Of a stretch of 64,000 nt of DNA, positions 49,782 through 58,715 are shown piece after piece. Origin of the DNA: Candidatus Parachristensenella avicola (GTDB taxonomy: Bacteria; Bacillota; Clostridia; Christensenellales; UMGS416); the NCBI GenBank assembly GCA_904420205.1, contig CAJFUN010000033.1, positions 32,326-96,325 on the forward strand, read 5' to 3'. Within the stretch, counting starts at the first letter, position 1, and the number at the start of each line of letters is the position of its first letter. The position numbers and the translations under genes are program-made. The notes beneath the pieces were generated by a model. The model was not told the origin of the DNA. It saw nothing but the letters and a program-made list of their open reading frames with translations, and made no database searches.

Positions 49782-50960
49782 TTACAGCCTGACCTGATCC
49801 AAGCTAGCGTCCAGGTCGGCGATCAGCGTCTCGGCGCCTTCGTGGCCTACGGAGATCCGGATCAGGCCGCGGGAGGAGCCAATTTCATCCAGGTGCTCCT
49901 GGGGCGTATTGAGCATGGGCGGCGTAGCGAGGCTCTCATGTCCGCCCCAGCTGCAGCCGATCTGGAACCACTGCAGACGGTCGATGAAGCTGGCAATCTG
50001 CTCCCGATCCTCGGTTTTTAGCTCAAAGCTCATCAGGCCGGAGTAACCGCTCATCTGCTTGCGGCCCAGCTCATACTGGGGATGGCTCTCCAGACCGGGA
50101 TAGTTGACGGCCTTGACCTTGGGATGACTCTCCAGGAATCGGGCGATGGCCATGGCGCTTTCTTGGTGGTTTTTCATGCGGATCGGCAGCGTGCGCAGGC
50201 CGCGGGTCAGCAAGAAAGCCTGCTGAGGATGCAGAATGCCGCCCAGCATGGCGCGTTCCTGGCCCTGCACACGGGCGATGAAGTCCTTGCTGCCGCAGAG
50301 GACGCCGGCTACAATGTCAGAATGACCGCCTAAATATTTGGAAGCCGAGTGCAGCACTGCATCGATGCCTAGGGTAATGGGCTGCTGGTAGATAGGCGTA
50401 GCCCAGGAGTTATCGATCAGGGTAAAGATGCCGCGAGACTTAGCAAATTCGGCGATGGAAGCCAGATCCTGCAGCCGGAAGTTGATGGAGGTAGGACTTT
50501 CCAGGTAGAAAAGCGTGGTGTTATCCTGGGTTGCTTCGATGAAATCTTCCACCTGATCACCGGCGACAAAGGTTACCGTCACGCCAAAGCGCGCTAAATA
50601 GCTGGACATAAAGCTATATTGGGGGCCATAACAGTTGCGTACAGCCACGATGTGGTCGCCGCTTTTGACACAGGCAAGCGTAGCGCTGGAAATGGCCGCC
50701 ATGCCGGAGGCAAAACACAGCGCATCTTCCGCCTTCTCCAGCGCGGCTATTTTCTGCTCGGCCAGGCGGATGGTGGGATTGCTCACGCGCATATATACGT
50801 AAGGATGCTGCTCGTCGCCGCCGTTGAGGTAGCAGTCCACCGTGGGGTAGACGTTCAAAGAATTCTGATAAATAGGCGGTACGACGGCGCCAAACTGCTC
50901 CTCGGGGTTTTCACCGTAATGGGTGACGATGAGCGAGGGGTTCATGGGTTCGTGGTTCAT
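49782..50960 (-). CDS. Cystathionine gamma-synthase/lyase family PLP enzyme
   Basis: 392 aa from ATG 50960, GGAGG 7 nt upstream; the longer frame has no ribosome site and reaches into the promoter. Cys/Met metabolism PLP family motifs: ERAMLGG, YMRVSNPTIRLAEQKIAALE, FASGMAAISSATLA, YLESPTSI, LIDNSWATP (Asp to PLP nitrogen) and SASKYLGGHSDIVAG (Schiff-base Lys). Reaction could be cystathionine synthesis/cleavage or methionine gamma-lysis; not decidable here. A strong promoter lies just upstream. Confidence 0.9.
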   Translation of the reverse strand: MNHEPMNPSLIVTHYGENPEEQFGAVVPPIYQNSLNVYPTVDCYLNGGDEQHPYVYMRVSNPTIRLAEQKIAALEKAEDALCFASGMAAISSATLACVKSGDHIVAVRNCYGPQYSFMSSYLARFGVTVTFVAGDQVEDFIEATQDNTTLFYLESPTSINFRLQDLASIAEFAKSRGIFTLIDNSWATPIYQQPITLGIDAVLHSASKYLGGHSDIVAGVLCGSKDFIARVQGQERAMLGGILHPQQAFLLTRGLRTLPIRMKNHQESAMAIARFLESHPKVKAVNYPGLESHPQYELGRKQMSGYSGLMSFELKTEDREQIASFIDRLQWFQIGCSWGGHESLATPPMLNTPQEHLDEIGSSRGLIRISVGHEGAETLIADLDASLDQVRL

Positions 50961-50995
50961 GGTATTCCTCCGGGTAAGGTATTTTTTGCTCATCT

Positions 50996-51024
50996 ATCAT
51001 AAATCCATGATATGCTACGGTCAA
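50996..51024 (-). promoter_or_regulatory. Promoter of the trans-sulfuration enzyme gene
   Basis: Minus strand: -35 TTGACC (51019-51024), 17 bp, -10 TATGAT (50996-51001). The longer reading frame for this gene would start above the -10, which supports ATG 50960. Confidence 0.72.
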
Positions 51025-51085
51025 CATAGCAAAAAAAGTAGTCAATTCCGTCCATAGCCCCATGGGCGATAGGGCAATGGCGCGC

Positions 51086-51106
51086 GGCTTGGCCAAGCCT
51101 TATACT
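51086..51106 (+). promoter_or_regulatory. Palindrome and -10 before the mannosidase operon
   Basis: GGCTTGGCCAAGCC (51086-51099), a perfect 14-bp palindrome, is followed at once by TATACT (51101-51106), a likely -10. A repressor bound here would block the promoter, as usual for sugar-responsive regulators. No good -35 is seen. Confidence 0.45.
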
Positions 51107-51138
51107 GATGGGGAAACCCTTCATACAAGGAGGCAGCA

Positions 51139-53619
51139 ATGCAGGAGCTTCATTTTGTCGGTAACGCGCATTTGGATCCGGTGTGGCTGTGGCGATGGCC
51201 GCAAGGCGCGGCGGAGATCAAAGCCACCTTTTTGAGCGCTTTGGAACGCATGGAAGAGACGCCGGGCTTTATCTTTACGGCTGGAGCGGTCAGCTATTAT
51301 GAATGGGTCATGGAAAATGAACCGGAACTTTTTCGGCGCATCGAGCAGCGGGTGGCCGAAGGGCGCTGGGTGCCCGTGGGCGGATGGTGGGTGCAGCCGG
51401 ATTGCAATCTGCCATCCGGCGAATCCTTTGCCAGGCACAGCCTGCTGGGGCAGCGGTTCCTGAAGGCCCATCTGGGCCATCCGGCTAAAGTAGGATATAA
51501 TGTGGATTCTTTCGGGCACAATGCCGGTTTGCCGCAGATCCTGAACCAGTCGGGCATGAAGTATTATGTGATGATGCGCCCGGGGGAGCATGAAAAACAT
51601 CTGCCCACCGTGTTCTGGTGGGAGGGGCCCGACGGCAGCCGTGTGTTGACGCACCGGATCATGGGCGAATACTGCAGCTGCCCGGACGGCAGCGACCTTA
51701 TGGCCAAGCGGGATCAGTATCGGGCGGAGAGCCAGCGCTTGGAGCTGCCGCTTATGGTGTTTTACGGCGTAGGCAACCATGGCGGCGGCCCGACCGCCGC
51801 GGCTCTTGCCCGGCTTACGGAGATGATGCGCAACGATACGAGCCTAATTTTTTCCGATCCAGAGCGGTATTTTCGCCAGCTGGAGCAGCAGATGGGCGAT
51901 AAGATCCCAGTGATCCGGGGCGACCTGCAGCACCACGCCAGCGGATGCTACTCCACGGACTCGCCGGGTAAAGAAGCAAACCGACGGGCAGAGGCTGAGC
52001 TGACCGATGCGGAAAAGATGATGTCCGTCGCCCATCAGCTGCTGCAGCTGCCCTACCAAGGCCAGGAGATGACTCGCGCCTGGAAGAGTTTGCTCTTTAA
52101 TCAGTTCCATGATATTATGGGCGGCTGCAGCATCCGGCCGGCGCTGATGGAGGCCCATGACGAGCTGGGCGAGGCCCGAGCTGTGGCCCGACGCAACTTG
52201 AACCGGGCGCTGCAGCGCATTGCCTTTCATATCGATACCTGGGGCGGGCGTAAGGGAACGCTCTCCAAAGCGTTCGATGCCGCCTTGTGGGAGACGGAAG
52301 CCGGAGGCGCTCCCCTTGTCGTGTTCAACACCCTGCCCTGGACGGTGACAGGGCCGGTTCAGGTATACGGCATGACTACGCGGGTGGAGGATGAAACCGG
52401 CCTCTCGCAACCTACGCAGATGGTGCGGGCTGCTCGCACCCTGCCGGGAGATGGGACCAATAAGCATGATACGCTTTTCATGGCGACGGTGCCGCCCATG
52501 GGATACCGCATATATCGGGCCAGCCGGCACTTGCCTGCGCCGGCAGTAGAAGGGCCGAAGGCCCTGGCCTGCGGCGACGGCGTAATCGAAAATGAATTTT
52601 TCCGCGTGCGGGCCGACGCGGCTTCCGGCGCCATCACCGAAATTTGGGATAAGGCGTTGGGGCGCAATATCCTGGCCGCGCCTATCCGGTGCCTGGTGAT
52701 CGAGAATCAGGAGGCCGACACCTGGGCCCATGGGCTATTTACCTTCCGAGAAGCGCGCGGCGCCTTTGCGGACGGCAGCGTCCAACTGACCGAGACGGGG
52801 CCGCTGCGGGCCACGATGCGGCTTACGTCCCAATACGGCGCGTCGCGTCTTAGGCTGGAAGTCAGCCTATATCCGGGGCAGCGGCGGATCGCACTGGCAG
52901 CCCGGCTCCTGTGGCTGGAGGAATACGCCATGGCTAAGCTGACGGTACCGCTTCATCTGGAGGCGGTTCAGGCCAGCTGGGAACAGGCTTATACCGTATG
53001 CCAAAAGCAGGCGGACGGGCGCGAGGTGCCCGCCCAGTGCTGGGGCGATGTTACCGGTATACTGCCCGATGGTACGATTTATGGCTTGGCTTTGGCCAAT
53101 GACGGACGGTATAGCTATGAGGCCATGGATGGCGAGCTGCGGCTGGCCCTTGCCCGATCGGCTGCCTATGCCGATCATGCCGGGCCGGGTAGCCGGGACG
53201 GTTTTAACGAGTGCATGGATCTGGGCGAGCATCGGGTAGGCATGCTGCTGCTGCCCCATCAAGGGCCTTGGCAGCAGGCTGATATCGACCGGGCGGCCCA
53301 AGAGCTGGCCCATCCCCTAGCCATGCTGGCGGAAACCTACCATGGCGGCGAGCTGCCGGAGCGGGGCAGCTTTGCCCATGTGGAGGGCGATGGGATCCGG
53401 CTTACCGCGCTGAAGCAGGCGGAGGACGGCGACGGGTATATCGTCCGCTTATGGGAGAGCCAGGGCAAGCCAGCCTCCGGGCAGGTGGCGCTGGACTTCC
53501 TGAATGCAGCCTTTCCCGTGACGATGGGGCCCTATCAGATCGCCAGCTTTCGGGTGCGCCCCAACGGCGAGGTGATCCCCGTCGATTTGACTGAAGAGGA
53601 AATAGCGGCGCGGCCTTGA
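51139..53619 (+). CDS. GH38 alpha-mannosidase
   Basis: 826 aa, AAGGAGG 7 nt upstream. HFVGNAHLDPVWLWRWPQG holds the zinc ligands H-x-D, and VGYNVDSFGHNAGLPQIL contains the nucleophile Asp of GH38. GNHGGGPTAAAL and the LLFNQFHDIMGGCSIRP (N-Q-F-H-D) motif are also typical. N-terminal alpha/beta barrel to ~260, three-helix bundle to ~390, then beta-sandwich domains. No signal peptide: it should cut imported mannosides in the cytoplasm. First gene of an operon with an SIS protein and ROK kinase, suggesting handling of released mannose or a derivative. Confidence 0.93.
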   Translation: MQELHFVGNAHLDPVWLWRWPQGAAEIKATFLSALERMEETPGFIFTAGAVSYYEWVMENEPELFRRIEQRVAEGRWVPVGGWWVQPDCNLPSGESFARHSLLGQRFLKAHLGHPAKVGYNVDSFGHNAGLPQILNQSGMKYYVMMRPGEHEKHLPTVFWWEGPDGSRVLTHRIMGEYCSCPDGSDLMAKRDQYRAESQRLELPLMVFYGVGNHGGGPTAAALARLTEMMRNDTSLIFSDPERYFRQLEQQMGDKIPVIRGDLQHHASGCYSTDSPGKEANRRAEAELTDAEKMMSVAHQLLQLPYQGQEMTRAWKSLLFNQFHDIMGGCSIRPALMEAHDELGEARAVARRNLNRALQRIAFHIDTWGGRKGTLSKAFDAALWETEAGGAPLVVFNTLPWTVTGPVQVYGMTTRVEDETGLSQPTQMVRAARTLPGDGTNKHDTLFMATVPPMGYRIYRASRHLPAPAVEGPKALACGDGVIENEFFRVRADAASGAITEIWDKALGRNILAAPIRCLVIENQEADTWAHGLFTFREARGAFADGSVQLTETGPLRATMRLTSQYGASRLRLEVSLYPGQRRIALAARLLWLEEYAMAKLTVPLHLEAVQASWEQAYTVCQKQADGREVPAQCWGDVTGILPDGTIYGLALANDGRYSYEAMDGELRLALARSAAYADHAGPGSRDGFNECMDLGEHRVGMLLLPHQGPWQQADIDRAAQELAHPLAMLAETYHGGELPERGSFAHVEGDGIRLTALKQAEDGDGYIVRLWESQGKPASGQVALDFLNAAFPVTMGPYQIASFRVRPNGEVIPVDLTEEEIAARP

Positions 53620-53687
53620 TTCCGAGAAAAGCGGAAAAAGGAACGCGCATGGGGCGGCTGTCCCGCTTGGAACGAAAGGAGTAAGCA

Positions 53688-54290
53688 ATGACAAAATATG
53701 AAGGCGTGCCGGAAAGCTGTCGAGCAGCCTATGATGAAGCGTTTAGGCGGCTTGAAGCAGCCTTTGTTCGAGGAAATAAGCTGATGATCTGCGGCAACGG
53801 CGGGTCAGCTGCCGATGCAGAGCACATTGTGGGCGAGCTGATGAAGGGCTTTTTGCTCAAGCGGCCGGTGGCGGAGCGAATTTTTCCTGATGGCGTGCCG
53901 GATCCGGCGCTGGGGAAGCTGCAAGGTGCGCTGCCGGCGCTGTCGCTCAACGGACACCCAGCCCTGGCGGCGGCCCTGGTGAACGACACAGACGCAGCGC
54001 TGATTTATGCCCAGCAGGTGCTGGGGTTGGGGCGGCCGGGTGATGTGCTGCTGTGCATTTCCACATCGGGCAACGCCCGTAACTGCTGCCTGGCCGCCCA
54101 GACGGCCAAGGCCCTGGGCGTGGAGGTTATTGCGCTGACGGGAGAGGGCGGCGGACGGCTGGCAGCGCTGGCCGACTGCCTAATCGCGGTGCCGGAGCGG
54201 GAGACCTATCTTGTGCAGCAGCTGCATCTGCCGCTATATCATGCGCTTTGCGCCCGGCTGGAGGCGCGCTTTTTTGGAGGCGAAGCATGA
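53688..54290 (+). CDS. SIS-domain phosphosugar-binding protein (GmhA-like)
   Basis: 200 aa, AAAGGAG 6-7 nt upstream. KLMICGNGGSAADAEHIVGEL is the GmhA/DiaA-type sugar-phosphate loop, and LLCISTSGNARNCCLAAQTAKALG is the second SIS motif. The EH...Q/E and C-terminal VQQLHLPLYHALC regions resemble sedoheptulose-7-phosphate isomerases. It could isomerise or bind a hexose or heptose phosphate made by the neighbouring ROK kinase, whose ATG overlaps its stop (ATGA). Substrate unknown. Confidence 0.88.
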   Translation: MTKYEGVPESCRAAYDEAFRRLEAAFVRGNKLMICGNGGSAADAEHIVGELMKGFLLKRPVAERIFPDGVPDPALGKLQGALPALSLNGHPALAAALVNDTDAALIYAQQVLGLGRPGDVLLCISTSGNARNCCLAAQTAKALGVEVIALTGEGGGRLAALADCLIAVPERETYLVQQLHLPLYHALCARLEARFFGGEA

Positions 54291-55237
54291 GCATGATTTT
54301 GGGCCTGGAGATCGGGGGAACCAAATGCAGCGTGTGGCTGGGCCGGCGCGAAGCGGGGGCAATGCGGCTGCTGGGGCACCTGATTTTCCCCACAATTCCC
54401 GAACCGAAGGAATGCTTTCACGCGCTGGCCCAGGCGGGGGACGCCCTTCTTCGGGAGCACCCGGGAAACCTGGCGGCGGTGGGGATCAGCTGCGGAAGCC
54501 CCTTGGACGCGGTTCATGGCGTGGTTCAGACACCGCCCAACCTACCGCTTTGGAAGGATGTTCCCATCGCCCAGTGGGCCCAGGAGCGCTGGGGCGTGCC
54601 GGCCTTTTTGCAGAACGACGCCGACGCCTGCGCATTGGCCGAGTGGCAATATGGCGCCGGCCGGGGTGCGCGCAATATGATCTTTTTGACCTTCGGCACC
54701 GGCATGGGCGCAGGCCTTATCCTGGATGGGCGTCTGTATTCGGGCACGCTGGGTATGGGCGGCGAGATCGGCCATATCCGCTTGGCTGATCAGGGGCCTG
54801 TGGGCTATGGCAAGCGAGGATCGGTGGAAGGATTCTGCTCCGGCGGAGGGGTGAAGCAGCTGGCGGAAACCTATGCCCGGGAGGCGCTGCAGGCTGGCGG
54901 CGCGCCGCCTTGGGCGGAGGGGGAAATCAGCGCTAAGACCGTCGCCCAGGCGGCACTGGCGGGGGAACCGATAGCCTGTGCCGTCTATGAGGAGGTAGGA
55001 CGCTGGCTGGGACGCACCTTGGCAATCCTTGTAGACCTGCTGAACCCGCAGCGGATTGTCATCGGCAGCATCTTTGCCCGCAGCGGCAGGCTGATGATCC
55101 CCTCCATGGAGCGGGAACTGGCTCGGGAATGCCTGCCCGGCAGCTTAGCGGCTTGCGAAATCGTGCCTTGCGAGCTGGGTGAGGATATGGGCGGTTACGG
55201 ATGCATGGCTGTGGCTGAAACCAGGATGGCGCGCTAA
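54287..55237 (+). CDS. ROK family sugar kinase
   Basis: 316 aa from ATG 54287, GGAGG 6 nt upstream. LGLEIGGTKCSVWLG is the ATP phosphate-1 motif, NDADACALAEWQYGAGRGARN and LTFGTGMGAGLILDGRLYSG carry the catalytic Asp and phosphate-2 motifs. The zinc motif C-x-C-G-x-x-G-C of most ROK kinases is absent: the corresponding segment reads GKRGSVEGFCSGGG. Such zinc-free members exist, but structural consequences are unclear. Coupled to the SIS gene and downstream of a mannosidase, it probably phosphorylates mannose or a related sugar. Confidence 0.9.
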   Translation: MSMILGLEIGGTKCSVWLGRREAGAMRLLGHLIFPTIPEPKECFHALAQAGDALLREHPGNLAAVGISCGSPLDAVHGVVQTPPNLPLWKDVPIAQWAQERWGVPAFLQNDADACALAEWQYGAGRGARNMIFLTFGTGMGAGLILDGRLYSGTLGMGGEIGHIRLADQGPVGYGKRGSVEGFCSGGGVKQLAETYAREALQAGGAPPWAEGEISAKTVAQAALAGEPIACAVYEEVGRWLGRTLAILVDLLNPQRIVIGSIFARSGRLMIPSMERELARECLPGSLAACEIVPCELGEDMGGYGCMAVAETRMAR

Positions 55238-55322
55238 TCGAAAGCCTTGGATGTATTGCGGCAGGTGACCGTGAAACTGTGCCGGAGGCTGAATGCAAGA
55301 ACGCGGTGATCCGGATGCCCAA

Positions 55323-55366
55323 AGGAGAACCTGGACGGAAGAAAGCCGTTCAGGTCCTCCTTTTTA
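55323..55366 (+). terminator. Terminator of the mannosidase operon
   Basis: 16-bp near-perfect stem (55323-55338 with 55345-55360), then TTTTT, 85 nt past the ROK stop. Confidence 0.75.
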
Positions 55367-55827
55367 AATACAGCTGCTTCGCCCCATTTGGGATGTATGC
55401 CTTTCAGCCGGGTTGAAAAGAAAATTCGGGCGAACGGCGGAACCATGATAGGGCGGAGGGAGAATCAACCAGCGGGACATGAATGACCACAGAATTTCAG
55501 CATGGGACAACCGCTCCAAAATAGGATGCCCTATGCGGTTCCTCCATCAAAAGAAGCGGCATCGGCGCTGAAGGCCCTGAAACATCCGGGTAGTTTCAAA
55601 GGTGTAGGGCGATTGATCAACCGCGCGGTGCGCGGAATAGCGGCCATGATCATGGATCGGAACTGCTGCATGTAAAGAAAAGCGCACCCACGCAAGCGGA
55701 GGCTTAGATATGCGCTCTGCGGCACAATCGGCCGGCTTTTTTGAAGACCTGGGCTGTGATGCCCGCCGAACAAGAGGCTCCTTTCGCTGCTGGGTAGAAC
55801 CGCGCACTGCCGGCGAGGGTGAAGCGT
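55367..55827. other. Gene-free ~460-nt stretch
   Basis: No gene with a ribosome site or recognisable product on either strand; a minus-strand open frame at 55531-55845 overlaps the terminator and looks accidental. Confidence 0.45.
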
Positions 55828-55875
55828 AAAAACAATCCTCCCCATGGTGTATTGATTGAACCATGAGGAGGATTG
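55828..55875 (-). terminator. Terminator of the MarR-MATE-kinase operon
   Basis: Minus strand: CAATCCTCCTCATGGT pairs with ACCATGGGGAGGATTG (one mismatch), 11-12-nt loop, then TTTTT. Confidence 0.78.
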
Positions 55876-55955
55876 AATCTTTATGGACGCTCGCTGGACT
55901 GCCTCGCCTTTGAGGAATGCAAAGGATGGGAACGGTCGAAGCGATGGGCAGGGCG

Positions 55956-56576
55956 CTACGGAGACGTGCGGTTGGCAAACCAGTTGCGGACGTACTCAGC
56001 CAGCGGCGGGACCATTCGCTTGATTTCCAATCCGGTGGTATTGACGCATAGGTGGTATTGCTCCCGGTTGCCCCAGTCCAATCCGGGGAAAAGCCTATGA
56101 TATTGAGAACGCGCTGCGTCAATTTTTCGGATGGATTTCTCCATTTCGCGGACGGACAGATGCTCTTTAACTTCTGCGTAGCCCTGGCAGCGTTTGATTT
56201 TGTAATCCATATCCGCATATACGAAAATCTTAAAGGGGTTATACTCCGATAGAATGGCGTCGGCGGCCCGGCCTACGATGACACAGTCCGATTGACAAGC
56301 TAAATTCTTCATCACGCGTTGCTTTTCTACGAGAATATCAAGCTGCTGTTTTTGCACATACCCGCTGTTGAAGGTTTGGCCAAAATGAAGCGGGATGGTC
56401 ATGAGAAGGTTGCGGTCTGCCATTTGGGCGATATAGCGGATATCCATGCCGGTTCGTTCGGCGATGGCGGCCTCGATTTCCCGATCGTAATAGGCATACC
56501 CCAGGGCGTCGGCCAGGCGCTTGCCAAGTTCGCGTCCGCCGCTACCAAATTCGCGGCTGATGGTGATAATCTTCAT
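55956..56576 (-). CDS. Cytidylate kinase-like family protein
   Basis: 206 aa from ATG 56576, AAGGAG 8 nt upstream. ITISREFGSGGRELGKRLADALG is the characteristic start of the Firmicutes cytidylate-kinase-like group: it has a modified P-loop G-S-G-G-R-E in place of G-x-G-K-S/T. VIVGRAADAIL and KIFVYADMDYKIKRC follow. True CMP kinases have G-P-x-G-x-G-K, so the lysine of Walker A is replaced by arginine. Nucleotide kinase activity is likely but the substrate is unproven. It lies 40 nt downstream of a MATE transporter gene and is probably co-transcribed with it. Confidence 0.85.
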   Translation of the reverse strand: MKIITISREFGSGGRELGKRLADALGYAYYDREIEAAIAERTGMDIRYIAQMADRNLLMTIPLHFGQTFNSGYVQKQQLDILVEKQRVMKNLACQSDCVIVGRAADAILSEYNPFKIFVYADMDYKIKRCQGYAEVKEHLSVREMEKSIRKIDAARSQYHRLFPGLDWGNREQYHLCVNTTGLEIKRMVPPLAEYVRNWFANRTSP

Positions 56577-56616
56577 ACCGGCAACTCCTTTATCTTGATT
56601 TTGGGACTGATTGCGT

Positions 56617-57960
56617 TTAGGCTGCATCCGGCTGGCTTAGTTCCGGGCGCAGCTTGTTGAGAATCACGATGGACAACACAGCGGCGAGCACCGCGGTGCC
56701 GGCAAAGTTTAACCAAAGCCCCGTTAAGCCTAAGGGCCATAGCGCTCCGATTAAGATGACCGGGAAAATCAGCGCGGTTGATACGGAAATGAGCGATGCG
56801 GGAAGGGGCTTTTCGATGGCCAACATATAGCTTTGGGTGGCGAAGGAAAACCAGCGGGTCAGATAGGTTAAGCTGAAGAGCTGCAACGCGCCCACGGAGA
56901 TGCTCAAAATATCCTGACCCGCATTGGCTACGAAGAGCCGGGTAATCTGGCTTGGGAACAGCGCGATGACGAACACCGCCAACAAGGAGACGATACCGCT
57001 GGCGATAAAGCAGCACTTTTCAATGGCTCGCACGCGGGAATATTTTTCCGCCCCCCAGTTGAAGCCTACTGCGGGCTGGAGCGAGTCGCACATCCCATAC
57101 ATCAGCGGCTGGACAAACCCATCTGCAAACATCAAAATCCCGTATACGGAGACGGCGGTTTCGCCACCCAGGCGCACCAAAATAGCGTTCATCAGGATCG
57201 AGGTGATTCGGCCGGCAATATTGTTCAGAAAGTTCGGGCTTCCGCAGGCAACGATCTGACGAATCATCTTACCGCTGAAGCGTGGCCGGCAGAACCGAAG
57301 CAGCGCCCTTTTCCGGAAAAAGGGAATAAAAGCGATCAGCGCGCAGATCAGCATGCCGGAGCAGGTTGCCAAGGCCGCGCCCCAGATGCCCCAGTGGAAT
57401 ACGCCGAGGAACAAAAATTCGAGCACGGCGCTTAATCCGGACATCAGGATATTAAGAAACATGCTTCCGCGAATATATCCGCAGATCCGTAGATAATTGT
57501 CCACGGCGAAGATAATCGTCGTAAGGGGTGAAGACAGGGCGTATACCTGCAGATACTGCACTGCCAGGGAGGCAAATTCGCCGTCTGCGCCCATCAGGCG
57601 GATGAGCAGCGGAGCGGCCGCAAACAGAAGGCCGCCGATCAGCACGCCGGCAATAACGATCATCAGGCAGGCGCAGGTGAAGATATTGTTGGCTTCATGC
57701 TCTTGCCTTTTTCCCAGGTAGACGGAAATGGGCACCGATGAACCGACGCCAATCAGGTCTGCCAAGGAAAAATTGATGATGACAAAGGGCATGGCCAGAT
57801 TCAGCGCGGCAAAGGCTGTGGCGCCCAAATATTGGCCGACAAATATGCCGTCAATGGTCTGATACAGCGCGGAGGCCAGCATGCTGATCGCTCCGGGCAG
57901 AGACGCCAGAAAGAATAGCTTCAGCGGCGGGGTTTTGGCAAATAGCGCAGTGGAATTCAT
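56617..57960 (-). CDS. MATE family efflux transporter
   Basis: 447 aa with twelve hydrophobic segments. SLPGAISMLASALYQTIDGIFVGQYLGATAFAALNLAMP is the typical first-segment pair of MATE proteins of the DinF/NorM-type clostridial branch, and VYGILMFADGFVQPLMYGMCDSLQPAVGFNWGA is the matching second-half signature. It exports cationic drugs or metabolites in exchange for Na+ or H+. The MarR gene lies 101 nt upstream on the same strand and likely controls it. Confidence 0.93.
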   Translation of the reverse strand: MNSTALFAKTPPLKLFFLASLPGAISMLASALYQTIDGIFVGQYLGATAFAALNLAMPFVIINFSLADLIGVGSSVPISVYLGKRQEHEANNIFTCACLMIVIAGVLIGGLLFAAAPLLIRLMGADGEFASLAVQYLQVYALSSPLTTIIFAVDNYLRICGYIRGSMFLNILMSGLSAVLEFLFLGVFHWGIWGAALATCSGMLICALIAFIPFFRKRALLRFCRPRFSGKMIRQIVACGSPNFLNNIAGRITSILMNAILVRLGGETAVSVYGILMFADGFVQPLMYGMCDSLQPAVGFNWGAEKYSRVRAIEKCCFIASGIVSLLAVFVIALFPSQITRLFVANAGQDILSISVGALQLFSLTYLTRWFSFATQSYMLAIEKPLPASLISVSTALIFPVILIGALWPLGLTGLWLNFAGTAVLAAVLSIVILNKLRPELSQPDAA

Positions 57961-58061
57961 ATCTTTTTTCTATCCTTTCATTTCCAGTTTTGTACATGAC
58001 ATGCATTTTCTTTATAGTTGAATGTGATTCCATAAGGCAGCGATACGTGGACGTTTGAATT

Positions 58062-58505
58062 TTATTGACTTTTGACTTTTATATCAAGAAGATCGATATA
58101 TTTTCGGGTGAGGGATAACAGCTGTGCCCGTTCCTGCAGGGGCATTTCTTGGAAAGCCTGCTGTTCGGCGTGCATCAGGGGAAGAATTGTGCTCTCCATG
58201 TAGGCTTCGCCCTTTTGGGTCAAAACGAGTTGTTTGGTTTTGCGATTCCCAGGTATGGCTTTTCGTTCAATAATTCCTTCTTTTTCAAGGGTTTTAAGGG
58301 CGGAGTTAACTGTCTGCGGCGGATAGTGCCAAGCGGCGCAGAAAGCCCGTTGCGTGCAAGGGCCGCCGCTTTCGTAAAGCGAATAGAGCAGCCACAGCGC
58401 CATATCCGATAAGCCCAGACGCTTTGCATATTGATGATATACCTCGTCCAGCTTTTTGTAGAGCCGATTAAACTCGGCTAGGGGATCAGCGATATTGGGA
58501 TTCAT
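58062..58505 (-). CDS. MarR family transcriptional regulator
   Basis: 147 aa, AGGAGGTG 6 nt upstream. Helix-turn-helix CAAWHYPPQTVNSALKTLEKEGIIERK and wing AIPGNRKTKQLVLTQKGEAYM are clear. The gene leads a MarR-MATE-kinase operon. A perfect small palindrome TCCGA-TT-TCGGA lies between its -10 box and the ribosome site, the natural place for autorepression. The inducer is unknown. Confidence 0.92.
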   Translation of the reverse strand: MNPNIADPLAEFNRLYKKLDEVYHQYAKRLGLSDMALWLLYSLYESGGPCTQRAFCAAWHYPPQTVNSALKTLEKEGIIERKAIPGNRKTKQLVLTQKGEAYMESTILPLMHAEQQAFQEMPLQERAQLLSLTRKYIDLLDIKVKSQ

Positions 58506-58521
58506 TGCACACCTCCTTTTA

Positions 58522-58533
58522 TCCGAAATCGGA
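58522..58533. promoter_or_regulatory. MarR operator candidate
   Basis: TCCGA-AA-TCGGA palindrome just below the -10 (58542-58547), within the first transcribed bases of the MarR-MATE operon. Confidence 0.55.
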
Positions 58534-58541
58534 CAAAAACT

Positions 58542-58570
58542 ATCCTAAAGGAAGTTTTCGTAAATGTCAA
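58542..58570 (-). promoter_or_regulatory. Promoter of the MarR-MATE operon
   Basis: Minus strand: -35 TTGACA (58565-58570), 17 bp, -10 TAGGAT (58542-58547). Confidence 0.72.
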
Positions 58571-58648
58571 GCCGTCGCTGGAGCCCTGCATTCCGGGTGC
58601 CCTCTGAGGCCCATTTTCCACGGCCGCCGGGAATTCACGGCAAACGCC

Positions 58649-58677
58649 TTGCCAGCGGCGGCGGGGGCTTGTATAAT
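58649..58677 (+). promoter_or_regulatory. Promoter of the homocysteine-type operon
   Basis: -35 TTGCCA (58649-58654), 17 bp, -10 TATAAT (58672-58677), 39 nt before the first start codon. Confidence 0.7.
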
Positions 58678-58715
58678 AGATTAGTTAGAATTACTCGATA
58701 TTAGGAGGGAATCAC

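Noticed and set aside
51844..52731. 295-codon minus-strand open frame opposite the mannosidase
   Set aside because: Shadow of the GH38 gene; no start signals.
55547..56218. 223-codon minus-strand frame overlapping the kinase-like gene
   Set aside because: Runs through the operon terminator and overlaps the recognised kinase-like gene in another frame of the same strand.
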